15,310 bases of DNA, taken from the NCBI GenBank assembly GCA_016295895.1, contig JAEDKI010000025.1, positions 1 through 15,310 on the forward strand. The letters run 5' to 3'. The position numbers and the translations under genes are program-made. Below, in pieces: positions 6,532-13,017 of this stretch; positions within the stretch are counted from its first letter, which is position 1; every line of letters begins with the position of its first letter. The notes beneath the pieces were generated by a model, which was not told the origin of the DNA, made no database searches, and saw nothing but the letters and a program-made list of their open reading frames with translations. Source of the stretch: Clostridiaceae bacterium. GTDB taxonomy: Bacteria; Bacillota; Clostridia; Oscillospirales; Acutalibacteraceae.

Positions 6532-7800
6532 TTATGGCTTTTTCTTTATTCTCGACCAATATTCTCTGGCGGCCTGTTCGTTTTTGTTGTCGCCGAATTC
6601 GTAGTATTTTTTATTTTTCAGCGCATCGGGCAGATACTGTTGTTCAACCCAATGGCTCGGAAAATCATGGGCATATTTATAAAACTGCCCTTTGTTTTTG
6701 TTATCCTCGCCGTCATAGTGCATATTCTGAAGCTGACGGGGAACGGGACCCGTTCTGCCTGCCGATACATCAGCCATCGCCTCGTTTATTGCGTTATATG
6801 CCGAGTTGGATTTAGGGCTGTTCGCAACGAGCACCACGGCATCGGCAAGCGGTATTCTTGCTTCGGGCAGGCCAAGCATCATCGCCGAATCAACCGCCGC
6901 CTTGACTATCGGAATTATCTGAGGATAAGCAAGCCCGACATCCTCGCAGGCGCAGACAAGCAATCTGCGGCAGGCTGAGACAAGATCGCCCGCTTCAAGC
7001 AGTCTTGCAAGATAATGCACCGCCGCATCGGGATCTGAGCCACGCATCGATTTCTGATAAGCCGATATAATATCGTAATGTTCGTCGCCGTCCTTGTCGT
7101 AGCGCATTGCGCTTTTCTGAGTCAGCGCCTTTGCATTTTCAAGCGTTATCAGCTTTTTTCCGTTTTCAGAATTTGCCGAAAGCACGCAAAGCTCAACGCT
7201 GTTCATCGCCTTTCTGACATCTCCGCCCGCCGCCGAGGCAATATGAGAATATACTCCGTCCTCAACGGAATATTCCTCTCCCCTGTCCTCAGCCATAAAA
7301 TCAAACGCTCTTTTAACGGCTTTTTCAATTTCGGCAGGTGTAACGCTCTTGAATTCAAAAACCGTTGAGCGGCTCAGAATTGCGCTGTAAACATAAAAAT
7401 ACGGGTTCTCCGTGGTTGAAGCAATGAGAGTTATTGCTCCGTTTTCGATATATTCAAGCAGAGTTTGCTGTTGTTTCTTGTTGAAATACTGAATTTCGTC
7501 AAGATAAAGCAGAATTCCGTTCGGCGCAAGAAAGGTGTCAAGCTTTGCGACAACCTCTTTAATATCCGCCGTGCCTGCGGTAGTTCCGTTGAGTTTGACA
7601 AGATGTCGGTCGGTCTTTTTCGCAATTATGCTTGCAAGAGTCGTTTTGCCGACCCCGGGAGGGCCGTAAAAGACCATGTTGGGCAGTTCGCCGGATTCGA
7701 TAATATTTCTCAGCGGCTTTCCCGTGCCGAGCAAATGGGTCTGACCGACTATATCTTCAATTGTTTTCGGGCGGAGTCTATCCGCAAGCGGAGCCGACAT
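6532..7800 (-). CDS. rarA: Replication-associated recombination protein A (AAA+ ATPase)
   Basis: A 422-aa clamp-loader-like ATPase (RarA/MgsA, eukaryotic WRNIP1) that acts at stalled replication forks. The N terminus P-L-A-D-R-L-R-P-K-T is canonical. Walker A G-P-P-G-V-G-K-T is at 46-53 and Walker B L-L-Y-L-D-E at 97-102. Sensor 1 S-T-T-E-N is at 128-132 and the arginine-finger region S-R-S at 143-145. The C-terminal MgsA domain includes E-D-V-G-L-A-Y-P and G-P-V-P-R-Q-L-Q-N-M-H. Length is normal. The ribosome binding site is weak (only AGCAGTGA upstream). The gene starts 27 bases after the DUF4358 lipoprotein gene on the same strand and probably shares its transcript, an unusual mix of envelope and replication functions. 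Confidence 0.95.
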   Translation of the reverse strand: MSAPLADRLRPKTIEDIVGQTHLLGTGKPLRNIIESGELPNMVFYGPPGVGKTTLASIIAKKTDRHLVKLNGTTAGTADIKEVVAKLDTFLAPNGILLYLDEIQYFNKKQQQTLLEYIENGAITLIASTTENPYFYVYSAILSRSTVFEFKSVTPAEIEKAVKRAFDFMAEDRGEEYSVEDGVYSHIASAAGGDVRKAMNSVELCVLSANSENGKKLITLENAKALTQKSAMRYDKDGDEHYDIISAYQKSMRGSDPDAAVHYLARLLEAGDLVSACRRLLVCACEDVGLAYPQIIPIVKAAVDSAMMLGLPEARIPLADAVVLVANSPKSNSAYNAINEAMADVSAGRTGPVPRQLQNMHYDGEDNKNKGQFYKYAHDFPSHWVEQQYLPDALKNKKYYEFGDNKNEQAAREYWSRIKKKP

Positions 7801-7827
7801 AAATAATCACTGCTTTCTGAGATGCTG

Positions 7828-8283
7828 TCAAAGTTTTGAAACTGCCGAAGAATAATTTTCGGTTATGATAAGATAAATCGTGCCGTCCGAGGCTTCCGAA
7901 ACCTCGCTTTGGGCGGTTTTTGCGTAGTTTTCGGGCGAATATGACTGCGTGTTGCTCTTGACGCTTTCAAGATAGGTTTCGAGCGAAGCAATAACGCCCG
8001 CCTTGTCTGCGCCGTCTTTCAGTCTGATAAGAATAATTGCGTCGGCGTTGATATCGGGTTCTGCCGCCTCGGCAAAAACATATTCCTCAAACTGAGAAAG
8101 GTCAACGCCGAAAAGCGTTTCAATCAGGCTGTCGGGCATGACCGACATTTCGGGCATACCGTCCGAAGCCGAAACGGATGCGTAAATTTCGCTCAGCGGT
8201 TTCTTGGCTTCCTTGCCCGTGCAGGAAGCAAGCAGACATATGCAAACCGCCGCCGCAAGGAAAACCGATATAACCCTCTTCAT
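7828..8283 (-). CDS. DUF4358-type lipoprotein
   Basis: A 151-aa secreted lipoprotein. A K-R start and hydrophobic stretch (4-18) lead to the lipobox L-A-S-C with lipidated C21, so it should be anchored outside the membrane. The body fits DUF4358: an I-Y-A-S-V-S region, S-L-I-E-T-L-F-G-V-D-L-S-Q-F-E-E-Y, an A-I-I-L-I-R-L-K-D strand, and L-E-T-Y-L-E-S-V-K followed by Q-S-Y-S-P-E. The function is unknown; in Clostridia the family is often found near SGNH hydrolases and MBOAT acyltransferases, suggesting a role in surface-polymer acylation (inference). AGGAGG (8297-8292) precedes the ATG, and the upstream SGNH gene ends 15 bases before it. Confidence 0.85.
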   Translation of the reverse strand: MKRVISVFLAAAVCICLLASCTGKEAKKPLSEIYASVSASDGMPEMSVMPDSLIETLFGVDLSQFEEYVFAEAAEPDINADAIILIRLKDGADKAGVIASLETYLESVKSNTQSYSPENYAKTAQSEVSEASDGTIYLIITENYSSAVSKL

Positions 8284-8298
8284 AACAAACTCCTCCTT

Positions 8299-9174
8299 TT
8301 ATTTTGCACCGAGCCTTTCAGCCCAGATTTCATATGCACCGTTGCCCTGATGAATAAAGCCGTCGCTGCAATACTTGCCGTCAAGGGCATATTTTTCGTT
8401 TTGCAGACCCGACATAATGTCAATATAGTCAAGCCGTTCATCCTCAAGGCAGATAAGCTTCATATTGTGGTTGAGGTTCGCAAGATTGAGATTGTTGAGA
8501 TTCTTTTTCTGCGCCTGTTCAACCATAAAGGTTGTGCTGACAATATAAATATGAATATTCGGGTCAACGCCCCAAACGGAATTTATCAGCTTGCAGTAGT
8601 TTTTGACCGTGCCTTCAACTCCGAAGCCCGAAATATCGTTTATTCCGAGGCAGAAATAAATATTTTTCGGCTTAATCTCCTCAACCGCCTTGAGAAGCGG
8701 CATTTCTTTGCCCTTATAAATCGGATGCTTGAAGCCCTTATCCGCCGCCATGCTTTTGCTCAGGGCGTAGTGCACGGCATATGAGCCTGCGGTCAGAAAC
8801 ACGGTTTCTTTCATTATCCCCTGCTTTGCGCAATAGCGTGAAAAACCGAGAGATACGGAATCGCCGACAAAGACCGAATCCGACAAATCGGGCTTTTCGG
8901 TTGTTGAGCCGACGGGAGTGCCCGTTGATTCCTCGGCGGAATAAATTACTATTCTTTCGGGAAATGCAAGAGTCAGAAGCTCAGTCGGCTTTTCGGTTTG
9001 TGAAAGCGTCTGCGGCTGAGATTTTCTGACCGTTGACGGCACAAAAGCGGAATATTCCGCAGTCACCCTGCTTTGACGCCGTGAAGCTCCGATTTCATAA
9101 TATCCGATTTTAAAAGCGACCGCACACAACACCAAAACCGCAAAAATTACCGCTGTTTTTGCAAGCGTTTTCAT
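8299..9174 (-). CDS. Membrane-anchored SGNH/GDSL hydrolase
   Basis: A 291-aa protein with an N-terminal membrane anchor or signal segment (residues 5-21), a Ser/Thr/Pro-rich extracellular linker (about 30-95), then an SGNH hydrolase domain. Block I is V-F-V-G-D-S-V-S-L-G-F with nucleophile S106. Block III is L-G-I-N-D with N179. The catalytic D-x-x-x-H is at D271 and H275 within S-D-G-F-I-H-Q. Such enzymes act as esterases or acetyltransferases on peptidoglycan, polysaccharide or lipid outside the cell; the substrate is not evident. It heads the minus-strand group SGNH - DUF4358 - rarA. GGAGGG at 9186-9181 is the ribosome binding site, and a sigma-A-type promoter lies at 9219-9247. Confidence 0.88.
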   Translation of the reverse strand: MKTLAKTAVIFAVLVLCAVAFKIGYYEIGASRRQSRVTAEYSAFVPSTVRKSQPQTLSQTEKPTELLTLAFPERIVIYSAEESTGTPVGSTTEKPDLSDSVFVGDSVSLGFSRYCAKQGIMKETVFLTAGSYAVHYALSKSMAADKGFKHPIYKGKEMPLLKAVEEIKPKNIYFCLGINDISGFGVEGTVKNYCKLINSVWGVDPNIHIYIVSTTFMVEQAQKKNLNNLNLANLNHNMKLICLEDERLDYIDIMSGLQNEKYALDGKYCSDGFIHQGNGAYEIWAERLGAK

Positions 9175-9218
9175 CTGTTACCCTCCGAAAAATCGCTTTT
9201 CTCATTTTTCAGAATTAA

Positions 9219-9247
9219 ATTATAGCATAAAGACCTGCGATTGTCTA
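9219..9247 (-). promoter_or_regulatory. Sigma-A-type promoter for the SGNH-DUF4358-rarA group
   Basis: Read on the minus strand, TAGACA (9247-9242, five of six consensus bases) and TATAAT (9224-9219, perfect) are separated by 17 bases. The Shine-Dalgarno and ATG 9174 follow about 40 bases downstream. Confidence 0.8.
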
Positions 9248-9260
9248 TACTTTCCCGTGC

Positions 9261-9289
9261 TTTACATTTCGGAGAATTAATGATATAAT
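9261..9289 (+). promoter_or_regulatory. Sigma-A-type promoter for the trmN6-rsmI operon
   Basis: TTTACA (9261-9266) and TATAAT (9284-9289) have a 17-base spacer. ATG 9322 follows 33 bases after the -10, giving a short leader with CGGAGAG as ribosome binding site. This promoter and that of the SGNH group diverge with only 13 bases between their -35 boxes. Confidence 0.85.
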
Positions 9290-9321
9290 AATATTATAAT
9301 TCAGATTCGGAGAGCTTTTGC

Positions 9322-10065
9322 ATGGATAAATTCAGAAAAGAATACCTCGGCTCGGGGATAACCGCCTTCGTTTCGGATTCTCACAGCTTCGGAACGGACG
9401 CAGTTCTGCTCGCTGATTTCTCGTCGCCGTCAAAACATTCCGTCTGCTGTGACCTCGGCTCGGGGTGCGGAATAATCCCCCTTCTTTGGTGCAAAAAAGA
9501 GACAGGCAAAATCACCGCCGTTGAGCTTCAGGAGCTTGCGGTTGAACAGATTAATGCGGCAATAGAATATAATTCGCTCTCCGAAAGGCTCAGCGCAGTC
9601 AATGCAGATTTAAGGGAGCTTAAAGGCTCTGTTCCGTTCGGCTGTTTCGACCTTGTGACGATGAATCCACCCTACAAGGCAAGCGGAGCGGGAATTGAGA
9701 GCCGAAGCGGAGCGGATAAAATCGCAAGGCACGAAACAATGTGTACCTTTTCGGATATTTGCGCCGCCGCAAAAAAACTGCTCAATTTCGGCGGTAAACT
9801 CTGCATGTGCATCCGCCCGGAGCGGCTGTGTGAGCTTATGCTTGAAATGCATTCGGCAGGCATCGAGCCGAAAAGACTTCGTCTTGTTGCAAAATGCCCC
9901 GGCAAAGCGCCGTGGCTTGCACTGATTGAAGGTCGCAGAGGCGGTAAAAGCGGAATAACCGTTGAACCCGAGCTTTTTGTTCACGACTCTGACGGGGGTT
10001 ACTCCGAGGAAATGAAAAAAATCTACGGCGATTATCTTTTGGAAAACAGAGGTGAAAATTCTTGA
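9322..10065 (+). CDS. tRNA1(Val) adenine-N6-methyltransferase family protein (TrmN6/YabB-like)
   Basis: A 247-aa SAM-dependent methyltransferase. Motif I is D-L-G-S-G-C-G (44-50), the acidic ribose-binding E is in A-V-E-L-Q (66-70), and the adenine-N6 signature N-P-P-Y is at 115-118. The early S-H-S-F-G-T-D-A-V-L-L stretch is typical of the TrmN6/YfiC/YabB family, which methylates A37 of tRNA1(Val) in E. coli. The Firmicute homologue B. subtilis YabB lies beside rsmI, as here. The exact tRNA target is not proved. The stop TGA overlaps the TTG start of rsmI in TTGA (10062-10065), so translation is coupled. Confidence 0.88.
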   Translation: MDKFRKEYLGSGITAFVSDSHSFGTDAVLLADFSSPSKHSVCCDLGSGCGIIPLLWCKKETGKITAVELQELAVEQINAAIEYNSLSERLSAVNADLRELKGSVPFGCFDLVTMNPPYKASGAGIESRSGADKIARHETMCTFSDICAAAKKLLNFGGKLCMCIRPERLCELMLEMHSAGIEPKRLRLVAKCPGKAPWLALIEGRRGGKSGITVEPELFVHDSDGGYSEEMKKIYGDYLLENRGENS

Positions 10066-10889
10066 GCGGAACTCTTTTTGTTGTCGGCACACCCATCGGC
10101 AATCTCGGAGACATATCTCCCAGAGCGCTCAGCGTTCTTGAAAGCGTTGATTTCATTGCCGCCGAGGATACAAGAGTCAGCCTCAAGCTTTTGAATCACT
10201 TCGGGATAAAAAAGCCGATGATAAGCTATTTTGAACACAACCGATTTGAAAAAGGGCCGATAATTGCCGAGCGTTTGCTGAAAGGCGAAAACTGCGCAAT
10301 TGTAACGGATGCGGGAATGCCCGCAATCTCCGACCCCGGCGAGGATCTTGTTAAGCTCTGCATTGAAAAGGGAATACGGATTGAAGCCGTTCCCGGTCCG
10401 TGCGCTTTTGCAACGGCTCTTGCAGTTTCGGGAATGCCGTCACGGCGTTTCACCTTTGAGGGCTTTCTGCCGACGGATAAGCAGGATAGAAAAGCACATA
10501 TTGAATCGCTTATCGGCGAAAAAAGAACGATGATTTTCTATGAAGCTCCGCATAAGCTTGCCGCAACTCTCTCCGACCTTGCCGCCGCTCTCGGTGACAG
10601 AGAAACGGCGATAGTCAGAGAATTGACCAAAATTCACGAGCAGGTTCTGAAAACAACCCTATGCGCCGCATCGGAAAAATATTCCGCCGAAAGCATAAAG
10701 GGCGAAATCGTTCTGATTGTTGCGGGTGCAGACCCTGAGGCAAAAGACGAAATGACGCTTGCTCAAGCGGCGGATTATGCAAAGGAGCTTATCAAAAATG
10801 GCGACAGCAAAACCGACGCCGCAAAGATTGCCGCAAAGATGAGCGGCTTGAAAAAAGGCGATATATACAAGCTTTTGGTGGAGGAATAA
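10062..10889 (+). CDS. rsmI: 16S rRNA (cytidine1402-2'-O)-methyltransferase
   Basis: A 275-aa tetrapyrrole-methylase-fold enzyme that 2'-O-methylates C1402 of 16S rRNA in the decoding centre. Characteristic segments are V-V-G-T-P-I-G-N-L-G-D (7-17), A-A-E-D-T-R-V-S (33-40), V-T-D-A-G-M-P-A-I-S-D-P-G (81-93), V-P-G-P-C-A (104-109), G-F-L-P (134-137) and F-Y-E-A-P-H-K (159-165), all in family order. Length is normal. It starts with TTG 10062, supported by GAGGTG at 10049-10054 and by the alignment of the N terminus to family members. It overlaps the upstream methyltransferase by four bases and is followed after four bases by a membrane protein gene. Confidence 0.96.
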   Translation: MSGTLFVVGTPIGNLGDISPRALSVLESVDFIAAEDTRVSLKLLNHFGIKKPMISYFEHNRFEKGPIIAERLLKGENCAIVTDAGMPAISDPGEDLVKLCIEKGIRIEAVPGPCAFATALAVSGMPSRRFTFEGFLPTDKQDRKAHIESLIGEKRTMIFYEAPHKLAATLSDLAAALGDRETAIVRELTKIHEQVLKTTLCAASEKYSAESIKGEIVLIVAGADPEAKDEMTLAQAADYAKELIKNGDSKTDAAKIAAKMSGLKKGDIYKLLVEE

Positions 10890-10893
10890 ACAT

Positions 10894-11505
10894 ATGCTTC
10901 AATACTATTCGGAACGCCCGTATCTGTTTTTGATTTTTGCCGTGCTCATCGCTCTGACGGTGTTTGTCTGCATAATGGCGGGCAGGGCAAGCTCAAGAAG
11001 ATACAAGGCGAATGAAAAAATAATGAAAAAGCTGAAAGAGGAAAACGAGCTTCGCAACGAGTTTGCCGTTCTGACAGAAACGCTTGCGGAAAAATCCGAG
11101 CCTGAAAAGCTTTTTAAAGGCGTTGCCCTGAATCTGCAAAAGCGTGTTTCCGATGCGGAGGATATGATTGCCGAGTTCAACTCTCTCACCTGCGAACAGC
11201 GGGAAATATATGCTCTGTCCGTTGTTGCCGAGGACGGCTCGGAAAAGCTCAGCAATTTTTTCAGAGCCAGCGTTCAGCCCCTGACGGGAGCGGCGCTTGA
11301 TGCGGTCAAACACATTTTCGGCGGTAAGGCGGCGGAAATTTTTGAAAGCGAATTTAACTCCTTTGACCCCGACAATGAAACCGCTTCCGTAATTCCCGCA
11401 GAGATTGAGAAAAAGGACGCCGAATTTGCCTCAATTCTGCCCGAAAACGAGCTTTGCCGCAAAGCGGGAATGTTCATAAAGGAAAATTTTAATAAATTTA
11501 TCTGA
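10894..11505 (+). CDS. Single-pass membrane protein, unknown function
   Basis: A 203-aa protein I do not recognise. Residues 10-29 are a clear membrane helix (L-F-L-I-F-A-V-L-I-A-L-T-V-F-V-C-I-M-A-G), followed by basic S-S-R-R-Y-K, so the remaining part should face the cytoplasm. Residues 35-105 are charged and helical, possibly coiled coil. The C-terminal part is acidic and holds C-R-K-A-G-M-F-I-K-E-N-F near the end. GGTGGAGG at the end of rsmI is its ribosome binding site, and its ATG lies four bases after the rsmI stop, so it is the third gene of the operon. It may be a lineage-specific protein; no catalytic motif is visible. Confidence 0.75.
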   Translation: MLQYYSERPYLFLIFAVLIALTVFVCIMAGRASSRRYKANEKIMKKLKEENELRNEFAVLTETLAEKSEPEKLFKGVALNLQKRVSDAEDMIAEFNSLTCEQREIYALSVVAEDGSEKLSNFFRASVQPLTGAALDAVKHIFGGKAAEIFESEFNSFDPDNETASVIPAEIEKKDAEFASILPENELCRKAGMFIKENFNKFI

Positions 11506-11506
11506 A

Positions 11507-11512
11507 TATAAT
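11507..11512 (+). promoter_or_regulatory. Possible -10 box for rubrerythrin
   Basis: A perfect TATAAT is placed 42 bases before ATG 11555. The region 16-18 bases upstream is only AT-rich with no recognisable -35, so the promoter would be weak or activator-dependent. Confidence 0.35.
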
Positions 11513-11553
11513 CACCTCCCGAAGCCGAAAATATCGGTAACGGGAGGTATTAT
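11508..11553. promoter_or_regulatory. Dyad masking the rubrerythrin Shine-Dalgarno
   Basis: ATAAT (11508-11512), a bulged C, and ACCTCCCG (11514-11521) pair with CGGGAGGT (11541-11548) and ATTAT (11549-11553). An inner CCGA (11525-11528) can pair with TCGG (11534-11537). The Shine-Dalgarno GGGAGGT (11542-11548) lies wholly in the 3' arm, and ATG 11555 is just outside. A TATAAT at 11507-11512 overlaps the 5' arm. The dyad could act in RNA, hiding the ribosome binding site in read-through mRNA, or in DNA as an operator across the -10/+1 region. No T-tract follows, so it is not a terminator. Confidence 0.6.
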
Positions 11554-11554
11554 T

Positions 11555-12094
11555 ATGGAATTTAAAGGAAGCAGAACGGAAGCCAATCTTATGGCGGCAT
11601 TCGCAGGCGAATCGCAGGCAAGGAACAAATACACCTTTTATGCCGATAAGGCAAAAAAAGACGGTTATGAGCAGATTGCCGATATTTTCATGAAAACCGC
11701 CGACAACGAAAAAGAGCACGCTGAAATATGGTTCAAGCATCTGCACGAAAACTCAATTCCGGGAACGGCGGAAAACCTTCTTGATGCGGCGGCAGGCGAA
11801 AACTACGAATGGACTGAAATGTATAAAGAATTTGAGCAGGTCGCATCTCAGGAGGGCTTTACGGAAATTGCCGCTCTGTTCAGAATGGTCGGTTCAATCG
11901 AAAAAGAGCACGAAAACCGTTTCAGAACCCTGAGCAAAAATCTTGAACAGGGAATCGTTTTTGCCAAAAGCGGCGAAACCGTATGGCTGTGCCGCAACTG
12001 CGGTTATATCCATGTTGCCAAAGCCGCCCCGAAGGTCTGCCCCGTCTGCGCTCATCCTCAATCATTTTTTGAGGTCAAGGCAGAGAATTATTGA
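11555..12094 (+). CDS. rbr: Rubrerythrin
   Basis: A 179-aa non-haem iron protein that reduces hydrogen peroxide in the cytoplasm of anaerobes. The N-terminal four-helix ferritin-like domain carries the di-iron ligands: E19 (A-G-E-S-Q-A-R), E52 and H55 (N-E-K-E-H-A), E94, and E116 with H119 (I-E-K-E-H-E). The C-terminal rubredoxin-like domain has C146-x-x-C149 and C162-x-x-C165 for the Fe(SCys)4 site. The order and length match classical rubrerythrin (ferritin-like then rubredoxin, not the reverse form). The Shine-Dalgarno is GGGAGGT at 11542-11548, buried in a dyad. A strong terminator follows the gene. Confidence 0.97.
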   Translation: MEFKGSRTEANLMAAFAGESQARNKYTFYADKAKKDGYEQIADIFMKTADNEKEHAEIWFKHLHENSIPGTAENLLDAAAGENYEWTEMYKEFEQVASQEGFTEIAALFRMVGSIEKEHENRFRTLSKNLEQGIVFAKSGETVWLCRNCGYIHVAKAAPKVCPVCAHPQSFFEVKAENY

Positions 12095-12115
12095 CGCCGT
12101 TTGCGACAGATACGC

Positions 12116-12156
12116 ATCAAAAAAGAGGCTTCCGTTTTGGAAGCCTCTTTTTTGAT
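12116..12156. terminator. Bidirectional Rho-independent terminator
   Basis: The perfect arms ATCAAAAAAGAGGCTTCC (12116-12133) and its complement (12139-12156) surround a GTTTT loop, giving an 18-bp stem with A/T runs on both sides. It serves rubrerythrin on the plus strand and the DUF378 gene (stop at 12162) on the minus strand. Confidence 0.95.
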
Positions 12157-12161
12157 AATAA

Positions 12162-12386
12162 TTATTCGATTTCGTTTGAACCCGCATGGGAAACGCTCTC
12201 GGATTCTCTGAAAAGCAGGGAAATACACCAAACACCTGCGAGGGCAACAAGTGTGTAGACAATTCTGCTCAGAATTGCTCCCTGACCGCCGAAAATCCAG
12301 GCGACAATATCAAACTGAAACAACCCTATGCTGCCCCAGTTGAGCGCACCGATTATTACAAGAATCAGTGAAATTTTATCAAGCAT
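12162..12386 (-). CDS. DUF378 family small membrane protein
   Basis: A 74-aa protein with two membrane helices, about residues 5-32 (containing the family motif G-A-L-N-W-G-S-I-G-L) and 40-59. It matches DUF378 (B. subtilis YuzA-like), whose role is unknown. The polar tail is acidic. ATG 12386 is chosen over an upstream TTG at 12395 because AGGAG at 12400-12396 stands nine bases from the ATG and directly abuts the TTG. It lies between rubrerythrin (convergent, shared terminator) and rfbC (same strand, about 80 bases upstream). No clear promoter was identified for it. Confidence 0.9.
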   Translation of the reverse strand: MLDKISLILVIIGALNWGSIGLFQFDIVAWIFGGQGAILSRIVYTLVALAGVWCISLLFRESESVSHAGSNEIE

Positions 12387-12465
12387 TCGTTTCAACTCCT
12401 TAATTGCTTTTCAAGGATATTATTAGCCGAATGAATGCTTTTATACTTTCAAGAGCAGGAAATCT

Positions 12466-13017
12466 TTAGAAATAAAATTTAACATCGCTGTCTTTGAGCA
12501 ACGGTGCATTTTTATCCTTTTCGGAAAGAACGGGGTCGGTTATTCCCCAGTCAACTCCGATTTCGGGGTCGCAGAAGCAGATGCTTCTGTCATTTTCGGG
12601 GGAATAAAATTCATCAACCTTATATGAAATTTCAACATTTTCGCTCAGGGTTACAAAGCCGTGAAGACAGCCTTTCGGAATAAAAAGCATTTTTTTGTTT
12701 TCTTCGCTCAGTTCAACCGCAATCCACTTCATAAAAGTGGGCGAGCCTTGACGGATATCAACCGCCACATCGAGAATTTTACCCTTGAGGCAGGTCAGAA
12801 GCTTCGCCTGAGCCATCGGGTCAGTCTGGCAATGCAGACCTCTGAGAGTTCCTTTTTTTGCCGAAAAAGAACGGTTATCCTGAACAAAGTCAACATTTAT
12901 GCCGAGCTTTTCAAATTCTCTTTTTGAATATGTTTCGTAAAACCAACCTCGGTTATCACCGAAAACCTTCGGTTCAACAATATAAACGCCGTTAACGGCA
13001 GTTTCATTCAGCGTCAT
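12466..13017 (-). CDS. rfbC: dTDP-4-dehydrorhamnose 3,5-epimerase
   Basis: A 183-aa cupin-fold epimerase that converts dTDP-4-keto-6-deoxyglucose to dTDP-4-keto-L-rhamnose in the dTDP-L-rhamnose pathway. Visible family parts are D-x-R-G-W-F-Y-E-T-Y (21-30), Q-D-N-R-S-F-S (47-53), R-G-L-H-C-Q (59-64) with catalytic base H62, P-K-G-C-L-H-G-F (114-121), and S-Y-K-V-D-E-F-Y (131-138) with the active-site tyrosines Y132 and Y138. ATG 13017 is preferred: GGAG (13028-13025) is seven bases upstream, whereas ATG 13023 is only one base from it. A longer open frame upstream is antisense-frame extension inside rfbA and not part of the protein. It overlaps the end of rfbA by 14 bases. Confidence 0.94.
   Translation of the reverse strand: MTLNETAVNGVYIVEPKVFGDNRGWFYETYSKREFEKLGINVDFVQDNRSFSAKKGTLRGLHCQTDPMAQAKLLTCLKGKILDVAVDIRQGSPTFMKWIAVELSEENKKMLFIPKGCLHGFVTLSENVEISYKVDEFYSPENDRSICFCDPEIGVDWGITDPVLSEKDKNAPLLKDSDVKFYF

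Noticed and set aside
9610..10092. Long open frames antisense to the TrmN6-like methyltransferase gene
   Set aside because: The opposite strand encodes clear methyltransferase motifs with coupled translation into rsmI; the antisense frames lack motifs and ribosome binding sites.
11514..11548. Dyad before rubrerythrin as terminator of the rsmI operon
   Set aside because: No T-run follows the 3' arm, which is the rubrerythrin Shine-Dalgarno itself.
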